Part shown: piece after piece, positions 45,801 to 56,797 of the stretch
Layout of the letters: every line of letters starts with the position of its first letter
Numbering within the stretch: position 1 is the stretch's first letter
Assembly: GCA_025766275.1 (NCBI GenBank)
Contig: JAFKAC010000064.1
Location: forward strand, 124,001 to 188,000
Source: Lactarius indigo
Lineage: Eukaryota > Basidiomycota > Agaricomycetes > Russulales > Russulaceae
Direction of reading: 5' to 3'
Length of the DNA stretch: 64,000 nucleotides
Position numbers and translations under genes: made by a program
Notes under the pieces: model-generated
Database searches by the model: none
Told to the model about the DNA's origin: nothing
Seen by the model: only the letters and a program-made list of their open reading frames with translations

Positions 45801-48800
45801 CCTGTTGGAACTCTGGAGAGACCCAGAGACCATCAGCTTTGACTTCGCGGCGAAAGTATCAGGCTGCGTACTTTCAAAAAGCCAATTGAGGCATTGCCCT
45901 CCTCGAACGTGCCGGAATTTCTAACCAACGAGATTATCACGACCTTGGCCTCCTGGCCTTGGAAGGTGTCTACTGTTCCGATACGGATCTTTAAAAAATG
46001 ATGAGCGGCGAATCGTCAGAGGTCCACGGTGATACCCACGTGTTGAGCAACTTGAACTTGAGCAAGACTTATGTCATCGTCACCCGCAAGTCCCGTACGC
46101 TCTAGCTGCTCTTCATCGCGTTCATCCACACTAACCGCAATCTTGAGATCTTTCAAAGCCGCGCGAACCTTTTGCAGTTGGCCTAGATAAGCACAGAGCA
46201 CGGCAATGTCTCCAGCACCGCCATAGGGACCCTGCTTAAGGAGGTATAACACAAGGTCACGTATCATGGCAACCTGATCAAACGACTAATTTTGAGGGCT
46301 GGGGTGTATTGGTGTGATACACCGACGTACCTCGAACATGTTGTATTTCGACGCTGAATCATCTTCAGAGTTCTCCGGATTGTCGTGTGAGAAGAAGACA
46401 ACGTTCTTCTCCATGCCTTTCACCGCGGGATAACCTCGAACAATTTCGTGGTCCCCGAGCTTTGGGTATAGAATTGTTCTGCACGAGCGCTTAAAACTGC
46501 AATTCTATCCGTCTGGGAGAGGGAGCTGCGTACCGTACGAAGTGGGAAATGCTGGGTCGCATTCTCCGCTGCACGTTGATCTGCGACATACTCATTCCCC
46601 CATCGGAAAGCCGCTCCATAAGCGATCTATCGAACTTGAATAGCTCCCGCCCGCGCGCGCTATCCATAGACAAAGCTTCGTGGGTATATTAGCTTCCTAC
46701 GATGAGGGACGTGAGTGACTGGTGGCCTACCAAAAGTCGCTAAGTTTGGGCGTAGTTGTTTCGGGTCCCCAATACAGATAAGGTGCTCGACTAAATTTTA
46801 GAGCGAAGAGATCAAGATAAATACGCCGAGTACGCATGCATTAGGCGAATACCTGAGGGAACAAGAGAGGCCAGAATGTGCGCTTCGAGGACTTGACCGG
46901 CTTCTTCAACCATCAGAACCTTTGGCCCGACGCTCTACATTGTCCATTTAACATCGGAGGTGGTGTGCAACCATTTCGGACGAACCGTGAGTAAAGAGAC
47001 AAGCTTGGCCGCGCCTACCATTTGAACGCCATCAGATCGTCACATTCCCCATTGTTAGGCTACTAAATACTTACCGGTTGTAGTGCAGGCTATTAGGTCG
47101 GTACGACTGAGTAATCTACGACGAGCCTGCCCACGATCTCAATACAGTTGGTGGCGCAGGTCACCAAATCGACTTACTTCGTCCTGTATGTCCTCGTAGT
47201 CCTTGCAAGCGTCTTTGTATTGACTTCTTCGCCGCTCGAAGTCGGATAGAAGGGAATCGTAAGCTATTTTCCGCATGTCATCTTCCCATGATTCTGCAAG
47301 GCGCTGTCGTTCGGGAATTGACATCGACCATACGTCATAGGCATGTGTCAGTTGTTCAAGGGAGCGACTTCCAGAGAGGACGAGCGGAATCGGGCCCTCG
47401 AAACCTAGTTCGCTTAGTTCGTTAAAGAACGCTACTCGTGGATCCGACTTAGTTCTCTTCTTTCCTGTAGCTTTCTTTAAGGGAGATGGAGGAGGCGGGA
47501 TGAATTCAATATCTCGACCATTCTTCCAAAATCCATAAACCCCTGAAATTTCGGTATCTTTGGGGATCTTCTTTCTATTCGAAACTACCGTCCATGACCC
47601 TTTCTCTATTTCGTCTTCCGTGGCTCGCCGGAAGAGCTCCGCAATCCAAAACGGAGGTCCTCTAAAGGAATCAGCGTGTTGAGGGTGATGCAAGTCGAGG
47701 AACTTCTCGGTGTCCTCCCAAGTTAACCCGGGAAGTTGTATCCGATTCAAGATACGTGTCATTTCTTCTTCTGCTTGCTTCATGGCAGCATATTCGCGTC
47801 CTATGGCCCGACCGAGGTCCCCACGATCTGAACGTTGTTCCAGCTTGTGTAGGCTGTACTCTTCAATGCGCGGGTCGGACGTTCTGGACCCGAGGCGCAC
47901 GACGCTTGTCGTAATATTGGCGTCGAGAACCGACGTGACCATATGATCAAGCGCGTGATTTGTGAACGCAATTAGGACTAAAATCATGTAAGAGAAGATA
48001 TCGCATAGACGACCCCGCTTACCTATTGGTCTGACGTTACTAGAGAAGAGGACTCGAAGGATCTCCTTTCCCGTGAAGCTCTGAGACCTATGTCAGAACG
48101 AACAAAATGTTGTCAGAGTTCTCCGCACCTTTCCCGTTCCGGGAGGACTAGCGACTCGGTAATTAGTGGTGGGTTTCGGTAGGGGGATCGAAGGGCATAC
48201 CCTTGAATTAGAGAGACTTCCCGCGTGAGAGTGTCGATGACCGCATCAACCTGAGATGGATCCAATTCGCTCGAACGCAGCAGTTGTTGACGCGCAATCG
48301 TTACAGACGTCGCATGATTTACATTGACACTAGAAATGTTTTCCCCCGGCCGAGCCAGGCACTGGAGATTATACTTGAACAGCGGAGCACGCGTATACCG
48401 CGGAGGTCCAACCGGCATGGATGCAAGATTTCCGGAATGTGATATGACAGCAGAGAAGGGAGCAGAAGTGGGTTCGACGTCCTTGAGAGTCCGAAGGAAC
48501 GGGTGGAGAGCCTCGAACATAATTTTGTTGTCTATCAGGACGGCGAATGTCGACTTGTCGATAGAAATCGGCTGACGACGCAAGGCCATGAGTTCAATTT
48601 CGGCATCAAAAAACGAAACTCGGAGCTGGATTGTCTCTTTGTTAGCCTTGGCGGATTCCGCAATATCCGCACCATTGGAGACGGTCGTCCCGAGGAATAC
48701 CTGGAATCGGCCAGGAGAAATGAGGGCAAGAGCGATGAGACTCCCTTGTTGCAAGCGCTTAGAATGCTCCCAATATTCGGTTCTCTTTCTCTCATTTTCG

Positions 48801-50855
48801 TCACGAGGAGCGCCGGGAGGTGAGTCAAGCACAAGGCCGACGGTGAAATTACGTCGTTCGGCCCTTAAAGGTGCGAAACAAGCGCCAGTGTAGAGTTGAA
48901 AGAATACCGCATTGAGGCCAGAGGTCTTATACGCGCCGCCTTTAGATAAGAGCAACTTTTCCAGTAGCGTAGGTGGCTTCCGAGTCTTGGGACCGGTCCT
49001 CTGCGCCCACATCATCTCGACGTCTCTCTTGACTTCCCCAACTGGATGCCGCACGGAAGAACTTCGAGGCAACATAATCAGCATAAAGCGATAACGGACG
49101 AACCATGGAAGCGGTCACGTACATTAGCTCTTCCCTCAACAATCGGAACTGTATGTCGAGGTGCCGTTCCATCGAATTTTCGGGCAAGTGGTGCGGCGCC
49201 GAAGGAAGGAAGACCGGAAGATAAGGTGGTAGGGGACATAGAAGTTCTTCATTCGTTGGTGCGATGCGAATATCGCGGATGTCAGTAAAATCGTTATCGT
49301 GGCGAGGTTCTCCTGCGCCTCGCAATGTACCGGGTGGATCATAAGTTTGTTCCAGTCGGGACGTAAGCGCCTCCTGCATCTGACCGGCAGTGAATCTTCT
49401 GTTCGGGATGGATCTCCGCAACTTTTCCGCGTCTCCGAATTCTCTACCCACAATCTGACTGAGTCGGCTGATATCCTTCTCTAGTTCTCCCAACGTTAGG
49501 TCCCTGATCTGCGCGCTTGACGAGGTGATAGGGTCCTCGAAGGTTGGAGGCGATGCGCTCACAGCTGTGGTCCAAATATTGAACCACGAAAAGATATCTT
49601 CGACCAAGTCATGTAATTCGGGATGATTTTTTATAGCGCTTTTGACACGCGCAAAATACCTGTCCAGAGCAGTCGAGCGCAGCACTAGAATAGAAACTGA
49701 ATGTCCCTACTGCGACAGAACAGTTGAAAGCGTCCCGAAGACCTCCACGCCACTTAGTGTGTTTTGTCGCGATACAGGTAAGCCCGGCGAGCGATCCATC
49801 CAAGTCTGGGCCTCTATCATCTCGCGCATACATTCGCGAGTAGTTGAATGAAGGTTGTCATAGTTTTGGTCGAGTAGAGCATATATCGCGCTGAAATGGT
49901 TTATTAGGATCGAGTGTTTGGTGTGAATAAATGATGCGAGTTACTTTGTATTTGAATGCATCGCTGTCTTCAGTACTAGGTCTGACGACAAGAACTACGA
50001 CGTGTCGACAAGAACATTGTCAAGACGGGATTATGACTTCCATTTTTGCCTGAGACGAACCTTGATAATAGGGAAATACCCCTTCTGGTATGATAGGGTC
50101 GACGATCCAGCGCCGACATTGACAGCGACCGGCGAAAATCTCAATACATCGCCGATGCGTAGCAACGCGTTACCCTATGCACGACGTTACTACCGAGGTC
50201 ATTGATTCATGAAAGGGATTAGACGTACGCGAACAATTGTGTCAAGGAATGCCTATCACAGAAGTGCATTAGATGGGTCACTCAGATGCCCCATAGCGAA
50301 TCAACTGACCTGAGCCTGATTAGAGTTCTATTTTGTGTGAGCGATTAGGAACTAGCAGAGTCTAAACAAGGTCATCCTCACCCATGCTTTGTTTCGAGAA
50401 TTGACGCTTGCAAAGATCCGAGAAAACCCCTCGACATTGTTCGCATCTCGAAACACGAAGTTGTTGACGAGGTATGGTTTGAGGTGATTATGTGCTTCGT
50501 TCGGACGAAGTGTGTGTCGCGAGTCCAAGATGGAGTTATTGTTCATGGCCAATCCGTCTCGTGAGAAAAAGTCTGGCGACTGGTCTTCGGTCTCTGTGGC
50601 GTTAACCGATGAAGTCTCCAACACCTGTGATCTAACTTCGTGCTTGAACGTGCAGTCGAATGAGTGCTTGCAAGCACCAGTCGACCAGTAAAAAGAGCAG
50701 ATTCCTCTGGGAACTCCAGTACGGTCGATAGGTGGGGTGCCACCACGGCCACGGCCATCGGCGCCTCCCCGACCTCCCCGACCGCCACGATTCCCACGGC
50801 CTTGAGGGCCTCCGCGTCCTCGTCCGCGGCGGCCACCAGAACTATTTGCTGACAT
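42842..50855 (-). CDS. NFX1-type zinc-finger SF1 helicase, array copy D
   Basis: Start at ATG 50855 (MSANSSGGRRGRGRGG), stop at 42842. Same exon layout as A: the CCCH exon (with Lys-His instead of Asp-Arg after the second cysteine), the 18-base exon NSNQAQ, the 19-base Walker A exon at about 48,125-48,150 (TCCTCCCGGAACGGGAAAG), then the helicase motifs, NF-X1 fingers, RING-like segment and RZ finger (CGGTMEAAHCPEC). The splice sites checked, including the acceptor that C has lost, are intact. In the RGG region and spacer it is closest to C. It is the outermost, most upstream copy and carries the most complete upstream flank, so it may be nearest the ancestral arrangement. Confidence 0.87.
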
Positions 50856-51022
50856 CTGAAAGATCAAAAGTGTTCAGAACAAAATGTGAGATGCGCTAGG
50901 GGATCGGCGGGTAAGTTGAGGTTGAGGGTAGTGATAGGAATCAAGGAACAAGCCAAGCGCGAGCGCTTGTGTGGCGAGCGAGCCACACGCGGCTTCAGCG
51001 CGATCCTGTCCTTGGATCCGCC

Positions 51023-51027
51023 ATTGG
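51023..51027 (-). promoter_or_regulatory. conserved CCAAT box of copy D
   Basis: CGAGCCAATGG on the gene strand, 168 bases before the start codon at 50855. Confidence 0.4.
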
Positions 51028-51164
51028 CTCGCCACATGCGACCAGCGGCAAATGTCGCCCGTTTGGATAGAGCGGCAGAGAACCTAATACATTCCACAGG
51101 AAATAACGTGTTTGGTTACGGGACTCCGAGGAGAACGTTTGCATACCGAACACCCACCCCAACA

Positions 51165-51243
51165 TTTCGCTCTGTAGGGAGTCGAAGACCGGTCTTGTAT
51201 CTACGTACTGTCCCGGAATAAACATGGTTCAAAAAAAAAAAAA
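51165..51243 (+). mobile_element. SINE-like poly-A retroposon upstream of copy D
   Basis: A 79-bp insert ends AAACATGGTTC plus 13 A. It is flanked by a 15-bp perfect direct repeat ACACCCACCCCAACA at 51,150-51,164 and 51,244-51,258. Copy C has the uninterrupted site at about 41,740-41,765 (AACACCCACCGAAACAGAAC). Near its 5' end GGAGTCGAAGACC loosely resembles a pol III B box, so it could be a 5'-truncated tRNA-derived SINE moved by a LINE. Confidence 0.75.
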
Positions 51244-52239
51244 ACACCCACCCCAACAGAACATGGCCTTCCCAAAAGCCTATCCACCCTTGATTACAAG
51301 ATGTAGACACCGAACAAAAGGATCTCCATGGCCATTAGGTCATTGTTCTGGAATGGTGGTAGGACGGAAGAAGTGTAGGTGGTGCTCAGCCAACGGAAGA
51401 CATTCCAATGTGATTTCAGCATGTCGATAGTAAAATGGCGCTCATTGCAATATCACTTGGAAGAGACACCTTCCGTACACAGCGCTGCACAATACATCCC
51501 CCAGAGCTATATTCTAGGACCCGTAACCGGCTGACCGTCTGCAAACTCAAGCACCTGAAGACGAAAAGTTGTCCTTGGGAGCTGCCATAAGATCCGGGTA
51601 AGCTTTCGCTCCCGACGCAAGTTTCGAAGGAATATGCCGAATCTCATGGTCTGTGTAGTCGCCACGAATCTGTGTAGACTTGATCGAAGCATTCGTTGGG
51701 CGGCAGGAAGCAGTAGTCAATGCGGGGTCATCGACAGAGCTCGCGAAAACTGAGCGTTGCCTAGCAAGTCGAGCATCATTAGCACTAACCAAGGCCCGTA
51801 ATTATTGGACTAACTCTGATTATTGTTGCACCCAAGCGTAAGGACTATAAATATCGCCCAAGTGACATCTCTGCTACAGCGCAAGCGAATTTGAACTCCA
51901 TTACGGAAAGAAGGTCCGGTGCAAGTGAGATCTCTTTCTGTTCCTTGTTCTGTTTATGTGTTGGAACAAGACGGATATTTCGGTACTATGACAAGAACAG
52001 GAACAGATGAGCGAGCCGATGGGCCCAGTTGAACGAGTTACGTAATCCATGTCAAGCCCATATATGTTTTTTGCTTTGTTTTTTCAGATCTCGATGTAAC
52101 GCTGGGATCCGTGAGGCAGCCCTGGCCCTTGAGCTTGAGCTTGAGCATCCTTAGAACGATAACAGCCACGAGAAGGGTAAACCGATCATGAAACGACTCT
52201 TCGCCGATAAAGGCAACGCCTAACATATTTAGCACGACA

Positions 52240-53400
52240 AGTAGCACGATGTGGGACCGCCACCGCGACATAGGACGATTCCATTCAGGTTCTTATACAA
52301 AGACACCTGAAGGTCACGATAGAATCTAGAAGAAAGGTGTGGTCGAGCAATTGCGATCAGAAGCCTGCAATTTCTCCTAATACCAATCTGGGCGACGAAG
52401 CGATGAAACGTATGTATGATTGGAATACTACGCAAAAACTGCTCAGAACCCTGGGGCAGGTTCTACAGTAGTACTAATACAGCGCCCTGGAACCCAGTAC
52501 ATCCCTTCCGATCAACGGACATTGATCACAATACAGTCGCACGAATCGGCGGCACGATATGTTCCACATGAAACACAGTAGTGGCGCCATGGCGCCACTA
52601 CTGGGAACTATAACTGTCAGTTGAGGTGAATATTCAGAAGCACACTCTGTGTGGATTGAATTTTCGAAACAGACTTGCAGGTCTATTCGGTTTGTGAAGT
52701 GAGGTCGGACACAACGGTCTGGACGGTCAACCTGGTTGACAGTTCACGCCGTGTGGCGCTCACAAGCCCTGGAGTTCGAAGCGACATTAGTAGTTGTAGT
52801 AACTTGGTGAAGTGAAGAGTGTTGCGCCAGTCTCTCCATGTCACGATTCTTGGGCAGCGCCGCAATACATCGCCGTGATCATGATGACGAAGTGCACCTA
52901 CTGTACTGCAGTCATCTTCAAATAGAAACCGCTGATCCTGCATTACCGAGAATGGCTAGTCAGATCCAGTCGGGCTACGTAAACGGACCTTTGGTGTGTA
53001 TTGTGCAAACTCCCCGCCCAATTGGTGGGATTTATCTGTCGAGAATACGCCGCCCATTCCTCTAAGAAGCGTGAACGGTGCTCCATCTGATGTTGTTATC
53101 TCAGGGTGGTCATGAGGGGTATACTGGTTGCGCGTCGGAGTCGCTTTGTTGCTGAACTTGGGGCGGCTTGCTGTCCTATGGCGTAACAGTCGTGGAGCCA
53201 CGACGTGGGTAAGATGGAACCAGGACGACGGCGAACAGAGGTCTAAAATCCCGGAAACAAGCAGTGCAGTTCGCCCATCTCGTATCCTAGCGTGGTTAGG
53301 AACGCGCTTGTGTCACAGAAGCTCAAGTATGCTGTCTTGTGTGCTGTCGTAGCCAGGCTCGTTCAAGGTTAGGGTACGAGCAACGTCACGGTACTGGAGC
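52240..53400. repeat. flank segment shared with the region upstream of copy A
   Basis: Collinear similarity with 22,560-23,400: CTGAAGGTCACGATAGAATC, GAAGAAAGGTGTGGTCGAGC, then ATCTCAGGGTGGTCATGAGG-like and GTCGTAGCCAGGC words. More diverged than the coding copies. Confidence 0.6.
52576..52603. repeat. 28-bp perfect palindrome
   Basis: The half CAGTAGTGGCGCCA is followed immediately by its exact reverse complement, with no spacer. It lies inside the duplicated flank segment, but the corresponding part upstream of copy A (near 22,900) lacks it. Confidence 0.85.
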
Positions 53401-53420
53401 GCATTTCAGTCCCAATAATA

Positions 53421-55299
53421 CTTCGACTCATCTCCACAGTCTGAATGAATGACCTAGTTTTTCCATAATCCGCTGAGAAGTCGCGCGTTTCTCCTGCTCG
53501 AGATAGAGAAAACACACACAAGAAATGACTTGGAACTTGAGCTTCATGGAGATCAAACGAAACTAGAGATGTCAGGTCCTGTCACCCGCGATAGATGTGA
53601 ATAGAATTGATTGTCGCAAAATTTGGCAATGTTGGTTACAGTTTAACCTGTGTCTTGTAAGATCGTCGAGTACGTGGCCATTTGTTAAGGGTAGACAATG
53701 CAGTCCACCAATTGGGACAATACAACAACCGAAACATGATGATCCGCCACTCACGGACATGCATGGACAATCTCCACTTCACCATCACAGTATCACTTCT
53801 CCAAGAATGTGATGAAATGGAAGGTCTTGGCCAGTGTCCGCGTCTGTTCCATCCATTGGGCGGTATGAGTCTATTTAGGTCCTCGTGAGCGCAGTATAAT
53901 ACCATACTTAGATACCGGGTTGCCTCACATCCTTCTGATCATGTTCGCGTATGTTCGCGTGAACAATAATTTGGTGCACGCGTTCGCCAAGTAAACAGCA
54001 CCGTGGGGCGAGGAGACGGTTGGAGACGAAAAAAAAAAAAAAAAATTGTACGGGCGTTTCTGAACTGCGGGCGTAACTTGCGTAAGATAACTTCCCCCAA
54101 ATACGGTATGCTTGGTCCCCTGTTGTGGTGCAATGCATCACGTATTCGACTAGGGCAACACCAATGTCTCACGGTCGGGTGTAAGTAGCCCCGAGAGCGG
54201 AGACGCCACACGTGCGCCGCTAGTAGGCGCCTACTTGCCACGCCGGATTCCAAATTCGGTGCGATTCCTTGGACCACTAACGTTGCGTTCACACACTCTT
54301 GCACACACCCACACACTCTATCCCACTCCTATGTGAAACCACGTCTTTACCCTAGGCACCCGTAGCTGCATAAAACTGCGAATTATTTTTTTTACACGAA
54401 CGTTGCGAGGGTCATGGCGACTGCCGGCTGGATTTAAACGTGGCAGGTTCAAGTTCAAGTCCAAGTACTCTATCATGATCAGCTCGGTACTTCGGTTCGG
54501 ATCGGATTCGGAGTTCGCGTGGTCGAGTATTTAGTGGGTTTATCGGCGGTCGTCAATACCGAGGCCATGATACTGCCACGATGCAAGGATGGGCCATGAT
54601 ATAGAACGTAAAGTACGTCATTCCTTTGCCACCTCACACGATACGCCCGCATACCCAGGAACTTCCTGCTCCCGGCTTCCTTCTCATCAATTCATATGTT
54701 ATCCCATAGATGTTATTTATATCTCATGACATAAGATATTTGCAGTTACGCCCCAACACATGCAATTGACACAGTACGGAAACTATGCCCAGAAAGCCTG
54801 CGTGAGTCGAGATGAAAGGCACGTTAACGCCACGCATGGACCATAAGACATCTTTGGACTTGTGAACCGGAATGTCCGAGTCTTGTGCCTGAGGGCAGTG
54901 AATGACCACGGTGTGTCGAATTCCATGCTTCTTTTCATGTGCGGACAACCTGAGGGCCGCGATCAAGCCACTAGACTGCATACAGAGCTCAGCTTCGATC
55001 CGCTGTATGGTCTGGGACTGAACTGTGAACTGATGACCCCCCTTGCCTCGGAATGGAACTTTCTGAAACGTTCGCGCGCTCGCTCGCGGAACTTCGATCT
55101 GCTCATCTTGGGCGTTGAGCTGGCACCCCGAGCTGGGGATCTTGCTGCCTGATCTGTTGACTAGGATTTTCGTGAACGATGTAAGTAGGGTAGGTTTCCC
55201 CTACGGGCAAGTGCTTAAACCTGGCCTCAGGCTCCGCTCATGCTGTAAGCGCGGTGGCAGCAAATAAAAGGCGTTCGATTCGATGCAAAAATCGAGGAG
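53421..55299. other. intergenic region, no gene recognised
   Basis: It contains an A-run at about 54,029-54,045 with no flanking repeat that I can see, and several short unrelated frames. No domains, tRNA or long repeats are recognised. Confidence 0.5.
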
Positions 55300-55305
55300 T
55301 ATAAA
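55300..55305 (+). promoter_or_regulatory. TATA box of the prenyltransferase gene
   Basis: TATAAA 35 bases before the chosen start codon at 55340. Confidence 0.5.
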
Positions 55306-55339
55306 TCCCCCTATACTGCTTTCAAGCCGTCTTATTCCC

Positions 55340-56797
55340 ATGGAGAAGCCGTCACCCCCTCCTGATTTCTGGCGTTGGGTGGGTTCTTCATATATATCTA
55401 TATCCCCGCCGGTCCCAGTTTCACTGACTGTACATGGTTTCAGATCGAGCTCTCGCGTGTCCATAAGTTCGCCGGTTCGATGCTCATTTTCTGGCCGTGC
55501 GGTGCGCTATTACCTGCCATCCTCCCTGATAACCTAGCTAATCGGGGTAAACCAGCCTGGGGAATGACGATGGCCGCACGCCCCCTGTCGCTACCTCTGA
55601 ACACCTATGCTATGAACCTGACGTATGGTCTGGTTGGTGCAGCCCTTTTGCATAGGTGAGCGCAGATTCCGTTCGGAATAGGTTTCCAAGGGTTGACCAC
55701 CTCATGCCGCTACTCTTACGATAGTATGTCTCTGTTATCTCGTCACGCGGCTATTCTCACGTATAGCTAGGTGCCGGTTGCGTGTGGAATGACATTCTCG
55801 ATCGCGAATTTGACCGACAAGTAGGTAAGAAATGCACGAGGCCAAATTTACTCCATTGTGTGACCGCGGACTGCCGCTTCGACAGAACGCACCAAGCATA
55901 GGCCCGTAGCCGATGGCCGTGTATCGGTTCCGGGCGCCCTCTTATTTTTGGCGATACACCTCGTGTTGCTCCTCGCTCTGCTCTGGCACGTCAACACTCT
56001 TGCGTATGTTCATCGTTATTGGATGAGTCTTCGGATAACCCAAGATCACGTGATAGATGGAAGCTGGGTCTCGTCACTGTCTTCCCGCTGGCAGGGATCT
56101 ACCCACTCATGAAACGTGTGACGTACTGGCCGCAGGCCTGGTTAGGTATGTGGGACCTGCCCCTTCACATGGCCGTATGCACACCATAATCTTATTAGGC
56201 GTTGCGATGAACATGATATCCCTCGTGGCTTGGAGCGCACTGCATGCCCGACTGCATGTCGCATCGGGGGCGCTTATCTTTGGTTTGTGGTGGTGAGTAA
56301 TATTTTACGTCTTTTTCCGCATTGGCTGAGGAAACCCATCCATAGTTGGACTCTATACTACGGTGGGTCGTCGCTTCCTGATCCGTGCGCCGCTCATGTC
56401 TGAACGGGGCGCGCAGATACAATATACGCTTGTCAGGACAAGCGTGACGACGTACAGGCCGGCGTAAAATCTACGGCGCTGTTGTTTGGTGCACATGTGA
56501 AAAAAATTCTTGCAGTATTTGCTGGATTACTTGTCACATGCTTAGCGGCGGCCGGGGCGTTGAACAACCAAGGCATCCCCTACTTTATTCTCACCGTTGG
56601 GGGTGCATCTGCCCACCTTACTATGCAGCTTCGAAAGCTTGACGTTGACGACCCGAAGAGCTGCCTCGATATAGTATGTTTCCCAGGCTCACTCGTTTCT
56701 GTATAATGTACTAATTGTGGGATAGTTCGAGTCCAATGGGTTCACTCTTGGTGAGATTGTTTGGGGTGGGTTATTTGTAGATTATATCCTTGGGTGA
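55340..56797 (+). CDS. UbiA/COQ2-family polyprenyl transferase
   Basis: An integral-membrane enzyme that joins a prenyl diphosphate to an aromatic acceptor. Exons read: 55340-55378, 55444-55501, 55556-55636 or -55655, 55771-55824, 55886-56003, 56057-56145, 56199-56292, 56346-56362, 56417-56673, 56726-56797. Both Asp-rich motifs are seen: NDILDREFD (about residues 66-74) and DTIYACQDKRDD (about 184-195), with FWPCAWGMTMAA, RTKHRPVADGRVS and YPLMKRVTYWPQAWLG between them. The N-terminus is very short (MEKPSPPPDFWRW) with no mitochondrial presequence, unlike COQ2 for ubiquinone, so a meroterpenoid role is more likely. The strong donor at 55656 leaves the frame one base off; a donor at 55637 gives 292 in-frame residues but removes six from a membrane helix. 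The neighbouring O-methyltransferase fits a biosynthetic pair. Confidence 0.78.

Larger units (their letters stand above)
50856..53420. other. upstream region of copy D, no gene
   Basis: The part to about 52,240 corresponds to the spacers upstream of A, B and C. From 52,240 to 53,400 it matches the extra segment upstream of A. It contains the poly-A retroposon at 51,165-51,243 and a 28-bp perfect palindrome at 52,576-52,603. Only short frames without domains are seen. Confidence 0.6.

Noticed and set aside
54029..54045. A-run as another poly-A retroposon
   Set aside because: No flanking direct repeat and no AACATGGTTC-type 3' end next to it.
54190..54290. Possible tRNA gene
   Set aside because: No cloverleaf with proper acceptor stem and T-loop could be drawn.
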